A stretch of DNA of 64,000 nucleotides from Haematococcus lacustris. Taxonomy: Eukaryota > Chlorophyta > Chlorophyceae > Chlamydomonadales > Haematococcaceae. Made by a program: the position numbers and the translations under genes. Where the stretch lies: assembly GCA_030144725.1 (NCBI GenBank), contig JASKMD010000008.1, positions 14,030,915 to 14,094,914 of the forward strand, in the 5' to 3' direction. The notes below the pieces were generated by a model. The model saw only the letters and a program-made list of their open reading frames with translations, ran no database searches and was not told where the DNA came from. Below are positions 22,936 to 32,811 of this stretch, one piece after another; positions within the stretch are counted from its first letter, which is position 1; the number at the start of each line of letters is the position of its first letter.

Positions 22936-24782
22936 TTGAGGGGCTGGGCAGGGCCTTGGCTGTCAGGCTGAGGCCTGGGCGTCAGGTGGCCGGCTGGCAG
23001 TGGTTGACAGCTGGCCGTTGACACGGCCTCCCTCCCTCCTGCTCTCTGCGTCTCACACCAAGCATGGGGGTCCATCCACTAGTTGCCTGTGGCCTGTGGC
23101 GGATGCCCAGCACGGCGCTCTGTATCCTACCAAGTCGCTCCAAGACCGACTGGGACTGCTTGGGTGTCAGCGGCCCTTTTTGACGCAGAAGGTCTTGCAT
23201 CACTTTGCATCGGGTCCTGTCGCGCATGCCTGGATGGCATGCAAACCTGCATGCATGATGCATCATGGAGGGTCAGCGAAGGAGCGTGGATGCATAGCAG
23301 GCAAGTGCATTACCGACAGATTCATGAGCTGGGGCTCAGGTGCAACCAACCTGCCCCTGCAAGTCTACTTGGGACACACTTGGGTCACACTTATGACAGG
23401 GTTGGGACTCACTAGGGTCAGATCTGGGATGTATCTTGGCACACGTGGGCCACCTTGACACATGAGGCATGCAAGTAGGTGCTTACATGAGAGGTTCGGC
23501 GTCAGCGCACCTCATGATGTCAAGAAATAAGGAGCTGGCCAGCAACTAGGGACCCACTGTCCCCTGGCACCACAGGACTCGGCCTGACCTGCCTGTACAG
23601 AAGGTGTGCATGGCCACTTACAGCTTGGCCGCACTGCTCCTTCAGGCTCCTTGGGATGGAAGTCAGTGCATGACTGCCAGCCGCTGTTGTAAATCCAGCT
23701 GCTGTTGCAGTGGCATGGGTTACCAGGTACAACTCGCACCAGAGAAATGTTGCATTTGCACCAGTTGTGCCGACCCATTACACACCGTCGTGACCCTTGG
23801 ACTATTTCTATCAGTAGGGTGTGCATGGACCTTGACACGTCCTCTGTACAGAGTTGCTGAGTTTCTTGGATTGATGAGGTTTAGATTTACAAACGGGATC
23901 AGTATACTTGTGCATAACCAAGCAGGATAATCAGGTCTCTGTTGCAACAACCTTGCTGTTGAAGTCGCTGTTTGCTAGTTCCTCGCTTTGTAATACGCGC
24001 ATTGCACCACCTGGCATGCACGTTACCGAGTGACAACCTGATCCGGCGTCTGCTGCACCCAGCCTAGAGCCTGCTGCATGGGAAGTCGGTGCGTGGCCTG
24101 ACGTGGCAGGATGAGGAGCCAACTCTCCCACCTCCCTCTGCCCAGGCTGCATGCCCCCCTTGCCCCTGCTCTAACGGATCTCTCAACCTCACCACTGCCC
24201 AGTATCCTTCCTCTTGCCTCTACCCAGGACCACCCTTCATGTAAACGAACTGAGCCCAGGCAGAAGTTGCAGAGGGCGGCGAAGTTCAGACGGGGCACTG
24301 GTGCCCTTGAGCGCAAGGAAGGTATGCACTCAGGCAAATCAGTAACAGCGTTTTTAAGAATCTCGGCCTGAGATTTGGCACATAGCCCTGTGACGTGGTC
24401 GTAAGATTGGCGGGTTGGACGAAAATTCATAAATATGCCTGGTTAGTGAGATATCGCTAAGGTGTTGTATTGTACCACTCGGTGTGGTGCAGTATAGCAC
24501 AATGGGGTGTAATGCAGTAGTGCACTAGGTATCGTACACCACCATAAACCATTAAAACACCAATGAATTATCAACATAATTACTTTACTACATCATAATA
24601 CTACTAGACTTTATATGGTGCAGTGTTGTACGATGAGTTTTGTTGCAGTGCTGCAGCATTCGGTATGGTGCAGTACTGCACCATGAGGAGTAGCTTAGTA
24701 AGTGGGAACAAGATACTGATTATATAATTCACGTATATCGCAGATTACTAAGCATTTGTTTACTCGTCATGGAACAACAGCC
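22936..24782. other. Gene-free stretch downstream of AP2 (right copy)
   Basis: This duplicates 2401-4247. It contains several TGTAA words usable as volvocalean polyadenylation signals (for example 23688-23692), but none stands close enough to the stop codon to be assigned. Confidence 0.5.
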
Positions 24783-25146
24783 CTCTTGTCCCTCACTAGG
24801 GCCTCCATTTGAGCTGGACCAGTAGTAGCCACTAGCAGCCACTAGCGGGAAGATACTAGTGGGCAATAGTGGCCCGACTCAAACGGTGTTATTGGGCTGT
24901 GTGGAGTAAACCCAGTGCACATGGCACATGAGCGCCTACCACCTACACTATTGCCTGACCCGTTAGGGCTATAGTGTAGAGTTGGCATGACAAAACATGC
25001 ACTAATTGTAAGCTGATGACAGCTCAAGAAGGGGGGGGCACACACTACTGTGCCTCAGCAGGCTGTTGCTGCTGCTGCTAAGCCTTTGGTGGCTTGTCTT
25101 GCAGCCGCTTGTAGCCCAGGCCAGGGTACTCCTTGCCCTTGGCTAG
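24783..25146 (-). pseudogene. Fanzor/TnpB-like 3' relic (right copy)
   Basis: This duplicates 4248-4611: C-terminal codons, a CAG-to-TAG nonsense change in the glutamine run, and the full conserved 3' tail to the common right end at 24783. Confidence 0.75.
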
Positions 25147-25437
25147 GCATGGGCACTTGGGGGTATGGGGGGGTAGGGGGGGAGCATCAGGGGGTTGGGG
25201 GGGCTGCACGGCTGGAGGCTGAGGGGCGCTGGGGAAGCCCGGGGTAGGGTAGCCCTCCAGGCAGGACAGAAAAATGCGCAAGACAAACAATGAAGCGATG
25301 ACGCGGAGCTGGGAGTGGATTTCAGCCCGCAGCCGGAGGTGCTCCCGCAGCTTGCGCCTGGTCTTCTTGCAGCCGCGCAGCACCGCGCCCTCGGGGACCT
25401 TGATGACCTGCAGCCAAGCACAGTTGCCGTTTTGATA

Positions 25438-25596
25438 GGCCAAGACACACTGCGGGGACACAAACAGTGCGGGGACACATAAGGCGGGGGCGGCACCTGA
25501 CGTCTGCGCGTGGTCCAGCCATCCCGACGCTCCTGTCGTTGCTTGCCTTGAGCGGAACGAGACGCTGCGATGGAACCAACAGGAGCGACGGGTTAT
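25438..25596. repeat. Left half of the host repeat split by the chromovirus
   Basis: From GGCCAAGACACA to GGGTTAT this matches 39077-39237 apart from a small length difference near its left end. The right half continues at 31774. The uninterrupted version at 39070-39350 is therefore an empty-site paralogue. Confidence 0.9.
25592..25596. repeat. Target site duplication, left (GTTAT)
   Basis: GTTAT precedes the 5' LTR and is repeated after the 3' LTR at 31774-31778. The empty-site paralogue has the word once (GGGTTATCACAC around 39232-39243). Confidence 0.95.
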
Positions 25597-25826
25597 TGTG
25601 ACGGTGCGCTTACGCGTATCCGTATACCACACTTTAGCAGAGTGACTGAGGAGGTCAATGGTGGGCTGCTACCAGCTCCCCATTCGGGTTCGACTCCCGA
25701 GGGTCCCGTTCTAAACCTGGGCTCAGTTGCTGTGCGAGAGTGTGGATAGTAGAGACTGCGTTGGACATTTCTAAGTGGACATGCCGCTCACACTGTAAGA
25801 TTAAAGGCAGCGGCTACGCCGTGACA
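25597..25826 (+). repeat. 5' LTR (right copy)
   Basis: 230 bp, TGTGACGG...CCGTGACA. It contains a perfect RNA polymerase III B-box word, GGTTCGACTCC, at 25687-25697 inside a 5-bp-stem, 7-nt-loop hairpin like a tRNA T-arm. An A-box-like TAGCAGAGTGA lies at 25635-25645. Confidence 0.95.
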
Positions 25827-25827
25827 A

Positions 25828-25843
25828 ATGGTTTCCGACCGAC
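25828..25843 (+). promoter_or_regulatory. Putative primer binding site
   Basis: The bases right after the 5' LTR read AA then TGGTTTCCGACCGACG. A PBS should begin with TGG (pairing with tRNA CCA) within a few bases of the LTR, and this does. It is not the initiator-Met sequence TGGTATCAGAG common in plant elements, and I cannot assign the tRNA. It also overlaps the first in-frame ATG of gag. Confidence 0.5.
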
Positions 25844-27384
25844 GTCGGTACAGCAACATGACAGACAATCCAGGCAATGGCGGGCCACCCGCCGGAGCCG
25901 AACCACCTGCTAATACTCCTTCAGAGCCCGACATGCTAGATAAGCTCCTGGAGGCTGCTCGGACTAATCCGCAGCTGCGTGCGAAGTTCAACGCCGTGGT
26001 TGAGACTTTCTCAGGTGGCTCTAAAGCCCCTGATGACCATCCTAATGACGATAACCCAGAGGATACCCCTGGTGGCAATATGGAAGAAGGCGAGATGGAC
26101 GAGCAACGTCCTCGCTACACCGGAGGGGACGAGGACTACATCCTCGAGCTGGAGGCTCAACAGCTGCAGATTCAGGCTGAAAATGAAGCCCTGCGTCAAG
26201 CCCTGTCGACAATTACGTCTCAGGTGAAGTCGCCTACTCTTCCACCTCGCAGGCCAGATCTAGCAGGCAGGGCAGCTGCTCCTGCGTCGACTAGACAGCC
26301 TGGTGCAGGTCCTGCAGGCCCAGGACGAGCCGCCCCTACGGGTCCCTCGCCTCTTGCCTTGCCTCTTCCCTTGTCTTTGGGTTCAAGGTCTATACCTGGC
26401 CCTGACAAGTGGACTGATGCGTGCAGTAGCACCCATCGCAGAGCCTTAGCGTTCTGCGATGACCTTGAGCGTCACTGTGAACGCTGTCGCCTTGATGTTG
26501 CATCGACACTGCCTGCTTTCCTGACTGGCGCTGCTCGCAACACCTGGTATCCATCCATCAAGGAGTCTTATGCTGCCTTGTATGCTGACGTCCCCGACTG
26601 GCCTTACCTGCGTACTGCATTCTGCGAGTATACAGGAGATGACCTGCGGGATGACTGTAACGTTGCCCGAACTAAGCTGCTTGATGGTGGCATCAAGATG
26701 ACCGCAGGAATGCTCCTGGGGCAATACATTACTGAGTTCAGGAATAACCTGCTGTTTGCAGGGAACGACAGCATGTGTCAGCCTCTGCTGGCCATGGTGT
26801 TCACTAGGGGCCTCAGCTCAGCTCTACAGCCTGCTGTGCTTAAGGACCTGGCTCACTTTAAAGATCCCACACTGTCTCAGGCTATGGAGGCTGCTAAGCA
26901 GGCTCAGCGCAACGTGGTCATGCTGTCCACCACCACACCTGCTAAAGGTGCTGGTTCTTCTGGTGTTCATGCTGTGCAGGCGTCAAGTGCCTTGGGAGGT
27001 GAGGCCCACCCCGGCAGGCGTGGCTCTAAGCCCCCTGTTTCTGGTGGTGCTGGCAAGAGGCCCAGACACGATGAGCTGTGGTCCAAGAAACCCCTGTTGC
27101 CTGGGCAATACTGCTTCAAGTGCAACCATCCCGGCCACCTGACCAACCACCCCTGCCCCTTCCGCCACTTCACGGCCATTGAGGCCCGGCGCAGGTCTGG
27201 GTATCCTCACCCGCCTGAGGGTGCCAAGAAGCCTGGCCAAGCCAAGTCCAAGCCCCCTTCAGAGTCTGGTGCTTCTGAGTCAGACCAGGAGCCAGAGCCC
27301 CAGCCCCCACCTAAGGCTGCTAAGCCTAGGGATCAGGGCATGCGCCGTGGCGTCAGCCGGGCCCGTATTGCCACCAACCGTTAG
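25828..27384 (+). CDS. gag: Chromovirus Gag (right copy)
   Basis: Same protein as at 5293-6849, with no difference found. The more likely start is the ATG at 25858, because the ATG at 25828 lies in the primer site. It has a zinc knuckle near the C-terminus (CFKCNHPGHLTNHPC), then a Lys/Pro/Ser-rich basic tail expected to bind RNA. It ends ATCGCCACCAACCGT-like codons then TAG at 27382-27384. The codon after the stop is GGT and the frame stays open for another 762 bases to the next TAG. Confidence 0.9.
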   Translation: MVSDRRRYSNMTDNPGNGGPPAGAEPPANTPSEPDMLDKLLEAARTNPQLRAKFNAVVETFSGGSKAPDDHPNDDNPEDTPGGNMEEGEMDEQRPRYTGGDEDYILELEAQQLQIQAENEALRQALSTITSQVKSPTLPPRRPDLAGRAAAPASTRQPGAGPAGPGRAAPTGPSPLALPLPLSLGSRSIPGPDKWTDACSSTHRRALAFCDDLERHCERCRLDVASTLPAFLTGAARNTWYPSIKESYAALYADVPDWPYLRTAFCEYTGDDLRDDCNVARTKLLDGGIKMTAGMLLGQYITEFRNNLLFAGNDSMCQPLLAMVFTRGLSSALQPAVLKDLAHFKDPTLSQAMEAAKQAQRNVVMLSTTTPAKGAGSSGVHAVQASSALGGEAHPGRRGSKPPVSGGAGKRPRHDELWSKKPLLPGQYCFKCNHPGHLTNHPCPFRHFTAIEARRRSGYPHPPEGAKKPGQAKSKPPSESGASESDQEPEPQPPPKAAKPRDQGMRRGVSRARIATNR

Positions 27385-28146
27385 GGTGTTGCCCAGCCAG
27401 CCAGCCAGGACTGTGCTGTGGTTCAATCTGAACAACTGTTGCATGATGCTGCTGTTGTAGGAGCTGATGATGATGTGAGTGTGCCCAGAGCCAACTCAAC
27501 AACAGCTTCTTTGCCTGCCTGCCCTGTAGAGCCCCTGCCTGCCCTGTCAGCAAGACTGTGTAGTCCTGCTTTGAATGATGTGCCATGTAAGACTGCTGTT
27601 CCCCCTGTGGCTCAGCATCAACAGGCACATGTGCTGGGTATGGTGGGACGTGATGGCAAGGTGAGATTCAGATTTGCTGGCACCCTTGACCGTCAGCATG
27701 CATGCTTCTGCCTTGCTGATGGTGGCGCTGATGACTCCTTCATCAGTGAAGCATTTGTGTCTACACACAAGTTGAGACTGCATGATTACCCTGTGGCACT
27801 TCGTTATGAGGTAGCTAATAATCAATCAGTGTACTGTACACAATATGTCAAAGTGCACTTGTCCATCCAACAGTTTAGCTGCTTCTGCACCTTGACTGTG
27901 ATGCCAGAGCTGGTACATGAGTATGACATTCTGCTTGGTGCTGACTGGCTGACTGTGCAGGGGGCCTTGCTTGACTATGTCGACAAGTCTCTCACCCTGC
28001 GGACCCCTAAGGGCCAGCCTACCTTACTACCTTCAGCGGTAAGCAAGAAGGGGTCAGTTAACTGTACAGTTGAGTCTCTACGAACTGTAAAATCTGTAAA
28101 AGAAGCCTATGCTATTCCTCCTGGTTTCCTAGTGTCCGGCCCTTAG
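27385..28146 (+). CDS. Chromovirus protease between two in-frame UAG codons (right copy)
   Basis: An aspartic protease that would process the Gag-Pol polyprotein. The active-site loop is LADGGADDSFI and a second conserved block is YDILLGADWL. The substitution of Ser/Thr by Gly after the catalytic Asp is unusual for the retropepsin fold; it is present in both copies and so is not a recent sequencing error. The first in-frame ATG is about 75 codons into the segment, just before the catalytic domain, so internal initiation cannot be excluded. It ends in TAG (28144-28146) followed by GTG GTT TAT. Confidence 0.88.
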   Translation, partial: GVAQPASQDCAVVQSEQLLHDAAVVGADDDVSVPRANSTTASLPACPVEPLPALSARLCSPALNDVPCKTAVPPVAQHQQAHVLGMVGRDGKVRFRFAGTLDRQHACFCLADGGADDSFISEAFVSTHKLRLHDYPVALRYEVANNQSVYCTQYVKVHLSIQQFSCFCTLTVMPELVHEYDILLGADWLTVQGALLDYVDKSLTLRTPKGQPTLLPSAVSKKGSVNCTVESLRTVKSVKEAYAIPPGFLVSGP

Positions 28147-31100
28147 GTGGTTTATACCCCTCTGTCTGCCAAGACGGCTGCTAAGTGGCTCAAAGATGGA
28201 GGCACAGGTGTGGTAGCACTGGTCTCTTATGAGAACCTGCAAGACCCACCTGGTGTTCCCCCTGAGCAGGCGGCACAGTTAAAGAGCCTCCTTATGGAGT
28301 TCTCTGATGTGTTTGAGCCTATCACTGGGTTGCCTCCTGCACGTGATGTAGGGCACTCTATACCCCTGCAGAATGGTGCTAAACCTCCTGCCAGGCCCAG
28401 TTATAGGATGAGCCAGCCAGAACAGGAAGAAGTTAAAAAACAGGTCACTGACATGTTGTCAAAAGGGCTGATAGAGCCTAGCTCCTCCCCATTTGCAGCA
28501 CCAGTTCTTTTTGTAAAGAAGAAGTCCGGTGAGCTACGCATGTGCGTAGACTACCGCCAGCTTAACAAGCTCACTATACGTGATCAGTACCCTCTCCCCA
28601 GAATTGATGATTTATTTGATAAATTGTCGGGTATGACTGTATTTTCCTCCCTGGATCTCCAGGCAGGCTATCATCAAATCAGAATACCTGATGAGGATAT
28701 TCCTAAAACTGCGTTTAGGACGCCCATGGGACACTATCAGTATAAAGTGTTATGCTTTGGTTTAACCAATGCTCCCGCTACATTTCAACGGGCAATGAAC
28801 CAGGCATTTGCCACGGTGATTGACCGGTGTGCTCTGGTATATCTTGATGACATTTTAATCATGTCCAAGTCTATCCAGGAGCACCTGTCACACCTTCGTG
28901 AAATATTCAGTTTGCTGAGACAACATAAGTATTTTGCTAAATTATCCAAATGTGAATTCATGAAAGAGTCTCTACCTTTCCTGGGGCACATCATCTCTAA
29001 AGATGGTGTAGCTGTAGACCCCAGCAAGGTGACTGCTATCAAAGACTGGCCAGTTCCTACGAACCTGACAGCTTTGCAGTCATTCCTTGGCATGGCTAAT
29101 TATGTACGTAAATTTGTGCGTAATTTTAGTTCCATTGCTGTTCCACTTACTAATTTAACTGGCCCTGAAGGCAAATCTTTTAACTGGGCGCAATGGCCTA
29201 AACCCCAGTTAGATGCTTTCAACGCTCTAAAGCAGGCTATTATGAAGGTGCCTATGCTCCGACTGCCTGATATAACCAAGCCCTTTGAAGTCTACTGTGA
29301 CGCCTCACTCTTGGGTGTTGGCGCAGTATTGACACAGGCTGGTTACCCCCTGGCATATTACTCACGTAAGCTGTCAAAAGCTGAAATGAATTATACCACT
29401 GGGGAACAGGAAACTTTGGCCATTATTGCTGCGTGTACACAGTGGCGGTGCTACCTTGAAGGTGTACCATTCACCCTGTTTACTGATCACCGCCCTCTAG
29501 AGGCCGTACCTACGCAGTCTACACTGTCCCGTAGGCAGAGCCGCTGGTTGGAGTTCTTATCCCGATTTAATTACACCATTAAATACCTACCTGGCAACAC
29601 TAATCCTGCCGATCCACTGTCACGTATTCCAGTAACTTCAGCGACGGCTAAGACTGATACTGACAAAATCCTGGTGACGACCAGGCAGCAGAAGCGGAGA
29701 TTACAGGAGGGGGAGGACGTCGGTGCGGGTACACCGTTGAGCAGCGGCAGCGGAGGCAGCGAACAGCAGCCTACCGCTGGATCAGACCCTGACCATGATG
29801 CTGACTCTGATGATGCTCTAAAGCCATCAGAGCCTAAGCGGTTAAGGTGGGCTGACCCGGTCTCTAATGACTGTGAGGCACAGGTCCCTGAGTGTCCTGG
29901 TCACCCTTCTCAGGTCACAGATTGGCTAATTAGTGCCTATAGCACTGATCCTGCCTTTGCTGAGCCTAATGAGGAGTGGGAAATGACCCAGGAGGGTCTG
30001 TGGCGACACCTTGATAAGGGTACTATTATAGTTCCTAATGATATCCAGCTACGAGAGCATATCTTGCACGAAATGCATGATGCTAAGTATGCTGGCCATG
30101 TGGGCATCACCAAAACCCTTGAACGTGTGCGTAGGGTGTTCTGGTGGAAAACCATGCGTGCTGACGTTAGACACTATGTGACTAACTGTGATGCATGCCA
30201 ACGAAACAAAGCGTCACGCCAGGTACCTGGTGGGCTGCTTAATCCCCTGTCTATACCGGGGTACCGCTGGGAATCTGTCACCATGGATTTGGTGGTTAAG
30301 CTTCCAGTCGGTGTGCATGGCTATGATTCTATCTGTGTGGTCGTGGATCGTCTATCAAAGATGGTTCACCTAATCCCATGCATTGAAGCCATGGATGCTA
30401 AAGAATTTGCTGAATTATACATTGACCATGTATTTAAATACCATGGCCTGTCTAAAGTAACCATCTCTGATCGTGGTGCGACCTTTAACAACCAGTTCTG
30501 GATTGAGGTCAGAAAGCTGATAGGCGTAGACCCTGCTTTCAGCACCGCGTATCATCCTCAATCAGATGGTCAGACTGAGCGTACAAACCAGATTGTGGAG
30601 GAAATGCTTCGACATTATATCCTACCTACTCAAGAAGATTGGCCTAGGCATTTAGCCTTTGCCGAGTTTGCTATTAATAATTCATGGCAAGAGTCTATTC
30701 AGTCCACACCATTCCTGGTGAACTATGGACAGTCACCCATTACACCTGTGCTGCATAAGCTGCCCAGGCCGTGCCTATCTCCCTCCGCTGAGAGCTTCGC
30801 CAAGAAGTGGGAGCATGAGGTAAAGCATGCTCAGGAGTGCATGAGGGTGGCTCAGGACCGCCAACAAAGGTATGCGAATAAGCGTAGGCGTGATGTCACG
30901 TTCAGCGTAGGTGACAGCGTCCTGCTGAGCACCAAGAACCTGCGCAATGCACCTGGCAGAGCACGTAAGTTCTTGCCTAGGTATGTAGGGCCTTTCAAGG
31001 TCACAGGCAAGCTAGGTGAGGCTGCCTACCGGTTGGAGTTACCTCCCACCATGAGCAGGTTACATCCTGTGTTCCATGTGTCACTTCTTAAGAAGTACAC

Positions 31101-31332
31101 TGGCAGCCAGGGGTTTCACCCCCCTCCTGTGATGGAGTGGCTGGAAGATGCGCCTCACTATGAAGTGCATAGTCTGCTGAACCACAGGCAGGTACGTTTC
31201 AAGAAGCGTATGGAGTACCTGGTCAAGTGGACAGGCTACGATGACACCTACAACACCTGGGAGCCAGAGGCTATGCTGGCTGGTGCTCCCCAGATCTTGT
31301 CTAGGTACAAGGCTGTGCATAACCTGCCTTGA
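28147..31332 (+). CDS. pol: Chromovirus RT-RNase H-integrase-chromodomain (right copy)
   Basis: The frame continues directly from the protease after one TAG. The reverse transcriptase has SLDLQAGYHQI and the intact YLDD active site. RNase H has YCDAS and FTDHRPLE. The integrase has an HHCC finger (HEMHDAKYAGH ... CDACQ), a D,D-35-E core, then the GPF-like and chromodomain region (EYLVKWTGYDDTYNTWEPE). The RT-to-chromodomain length of 1061 residues is normal for chromovirus pol. It ends in TGA 210 bp before the 3' LTR. The enzyme set would reverse-transcribe the RNA in the particle and integrate the cDNA; the chromodomain probably guides integration to marked chromatin. Confidence 0.95.
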   Translation: MVYTPLSAKTAAKWLKDGGTGVVALVSYENLQDPPGVPPEQAAQLKSLLMEFSDVFEPITGLPPARDVGHSIPLQNGAKPPARPSYRMSQPEQEEVKKQVTDMLSKGLIEPSSSPFAAPVLFVKKKSGELRMCVDYRQLNKLTIRDQYPLPRIDDLFDKLSGMTVFSSLDLQAGYHQIRIPDEDIPKTAFRTPMGHYQYKVLCFGLTNAPATFQRAMNQAFATVIDRCALVYLDDILIMSKSIQEHLSHLREIFSLLRQHKYFAKLSKCEFMKESLPFLGHIISKDGVAVDPSKVTAIKDWPVPTNLTALQSFLGMANYVRKFVRNFSSIAVPLTNLTGPEGKSFNWAQWPKPQLDAFNALKQAIMKVPMLRLPDITKPFEVYCDASLLGVGAVLTQAGYPLAYYSRKLSKAEMNYTTGEQETLAIIAACTQWRCYLEGVPFTLFTDHRPLEAVPTQSTLSRRQSRWLEFLSRFNYTIKYLPGNTNPADPLSRIPVTSATAKTDTDKILVTTRQQKRRLQEGEDVGAGTPLSSGSGGSEQQPTAGSDPDHDADSDDALKPSEPKRLRWADPVSNDCEAQVPECPGHPSQVTDWLISAYSTDPAFAEPNEEWEMTQEGLWRHLDKGTIIVPNDIQLREHILHEMHDAKYAGHVGITKTLERVRRVFWWKTMRADVRHYVTNCDACQRNKASRQVPGGLLNPLSIPGYRWESVTMDLVVKLPVGVHGYDSICVVVDRLSKMVHLIPCIEAMDAKEFAELYIDHVFKYHGLSKVTISDRGATFNNQFWIEVRKLIGVDPAFSTAYHPQSDGQTERTNQIVEEMLRHYILPTQEDWPRHLAFAEFAINNSWQESIQSTPFLVNYGQSPITPVLHKLPRPCLSPSAESFAKKWEHEVKHAQECMRVAQDRQQRYANKRRRDVTFSVGDSVLLSTKNLRNAPGRARKFLPRYVGPFKVTGKLGEAAYRLELPPTMSRLHPVFHVSLLKKYTGSQGFHPPPVMEWLEDAPHYEVHSLLNHRQVRFKKRMEYLVKWTGYDDTYNTWEPEAMLAGAPQILSRYKAVHNLP

Positions 31333-31529
31333 TGTGTAAACGTCTCAGTGACCTATGTCACCTGGCCTGGTCCTATGACCATGGTCCCCATGCGGCACCT
31401 TATGGTGATGCATGTGTTTCTGTGGGTGGCTGGTACCCTTATGGGTCAGCCTTATTGTCAGTGGTCTCTATAGACTGCGAGTCTCGGTGCTCTGGGCTAT
31501 CCCAGGTACCTTGGCGGAACGGATCTCTT

Positions 31530-31543
31530 AAGAGGGGGAGGAA
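31530..31543 (+). promoter_or_regulatory. Polypurine tract
   Basis: AAGAGGGGGAGGAA is a 14-base all-purine run that ends immediately before the TG of the 3' LTR. This is the standard position for plus-strand DNA priming. Confidence 0.92.
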
Positions 31544-31773
31544 TGTGACGGTGCGCTTACGCGTATCCGTATACCACACTTTAGCAGAGTGACTGAGGAG
31601 GTCAATGGTGGGCTGCTACCAGCTCACCATTCGGGTTCGACTCCCGAGGGTCCCGTTCTAAACCTGGGCTCAGTTGCTGTGCGAGAGTGTGGATAGTAGA
31701 GACTGCGTTGGACATTTCTAAGTGGACATGCCGCTCACACTGTAAGATTAAAGGCAGCGGCTACGCCGTGACA
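31544..31773 (+). repeat. 3' LTR (right copy)
   Basis: 230 bp with TG...CA ends. One mismatch to the 5' LTR (A for C in CTCACCATT). Followed by the target duplication GTTAT. Confidence 0.95.
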
Positions 31774-31895
31774 GTTATCACACAGCGCGTAACTCACGTA
31801 GCCCACAGTCGGCTAGGGACACGAACCTTTCTGTTTCTTTCCCGGGTCCTTCTTGTCCTTGTCGCTACCCTTCCGCTTCTTCTTAGCCATCACGC
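31774..31895. repeat. Right half of the host repeat split by the chromovirus
   Basis: This continues the repeat interrupted at 25596 and matches 39233-39340. The minus strand encodes a short Lys-rich peptide (MAKKKRKGSDKDKK..., stop after GSCP). The 39-kb copy has a shorter MAKNKRKGPGKKQKGSCP, so the two differ by an in-frame length change. Confidence 0.85.
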
Positions 31896-32062
31896 GATGC
31901 GCATTTGCGTGTGTGCAGCCGCCTTGCACAGCATACGCAAATGTACACAAGCAACCTTGTGGTCTTTGGATGATAACGTGCCACCAGGCTAGGGTTTGTG
32001 GCTGTCAAAGTGCACGAAGAAACTTCTAGAAATGAGGGGGGGAAAACGCTAAACGTGAGCAC

Positions 32063-32254
32063 CTCATCCAGCTGCTTGAGCATGGCCACCGGCCAGGCAC
32101 TGCTGGGCTGCTCAAAGACAGCCACCTCACCGGGCAGCAGCCTGATGCCGCGGTGGTGGGGGCCACGCATCATGTGCTCAATCACGTTGGCTTTAGTGAG
32201 CAGCTCCATGGCATTCTTGATCTGTGCCAGCAGCTGTGGGTCCCAGATGTCCAG
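32063..32254 (-). CDS. Candidate orphan exon of unknown gene
   Basis: The minus-strand segment is open for 64 codons between a plausible acceptor (TGCAG at 32255-32259) and a GT donor (32061-32062). The peptide begins LDIWDPQLLAQIKNAMELL and has an ordinary, non-repetitive composition unlike its surroundings. A second possible exon with DLSPAQVDAIVAEISKRM lies upstream at about 32478-32569. I do not recognise the family. The copia element at 32817 may have interrupted the gene. Confidence 0.35.
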
Positions 32255-32811
32255 CTGCACTTGGGGGGGGCAGCTAGGCTGGGGCGGCTGCTGTGCGGGG
32301 GGAGCTGCGTGTGGGAAGGCGGGGGTGAGAGTAGGGAAGGCAGGCTGGGTCAGGTGGGGGAGGGGGGCCTGGGGCTGGACCTGCTGCTTGGAAGTGCTGC
32401 TGCTGCTGGGCTGGACTGGGCTGGCCTAGGAAGGACAACAGGGTGGGGCACAGGACGGCTGTTAGGCAGCATTGCTTGCTGCCCATGGTCATGCGCTTGC
32501 TAATCTCAGCCACAATGGCGTCGACTTGGGCTGGGCTGAGATCAGGCAGGGCTGCCTCCACAAGGCACGCAGGGCTGCCTTGATGACCTGGCGCCTCTCT
32601 GCTACTACTGCCTTGGCAGCCTGCCCCTGCCCCTGGACTCGCTGCCCGCTGCCACTGGCACCTGCAGACACGGGAAAGCACAGCACACGCACGGCAGGAC
32701 TTGATGCACGGAGTCGCAATGTCGCGTGGTGCACACTGCGCCGCGTCGTCAGTTAGCTTCGGGGCGCTTAGCCTTTCCTCAAGCTCCGCGGCTTACCAGC
32801 TGCGGAGGGTG

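Larger units (their letters stand above)
20536..31412. repeat. Right copy of the 20.5-kb-period duplicated block
   Basis: This is the partner of bases 1-10877. Here the block is embedded in continuous sequence: it starts 12 bases into an AP2-gene intron and ends in the 3' part of the chromovirus. There is no structural junction such as a repeat or filler at 20535/20536, because the AP2 reading frame runs through it normally. This copy is therefore the intact locus. Confidence 0.95.
25597..31773 (+). mobile_element. Complete Ty3/gypsy chromovirus (6177 bp)
   Basis: Both 230-bp LTRs (25597-25826 and 31544-31773) differ at one position (CTCCCCATT versus CTCACCATT) and are flanked by the 5-bp duplication GTTAT. 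The internal part has a putative primer site, gag, protease, RT, RNase H, integrase and chromodomain in the Ty3 order, then a polypurine tract. The C-terminal chromodomain defines the chromovirus clade, whose members target chromatin through it. Near-identical LTRs imply recent insertion. The RT active site is intact here (YLDD), so this copy looks potentially functional if the two UAG codons are read through. Confidence 0.96.

Noticed and set aside
25687..25697. A real tRNA gene in the LTR
   Set aside because: Only a T-arm-like hairpin and an A-box-like word are visible. I cannot build the acceptor or a normal anticodon stem, so I list it as promoter-like elements only.
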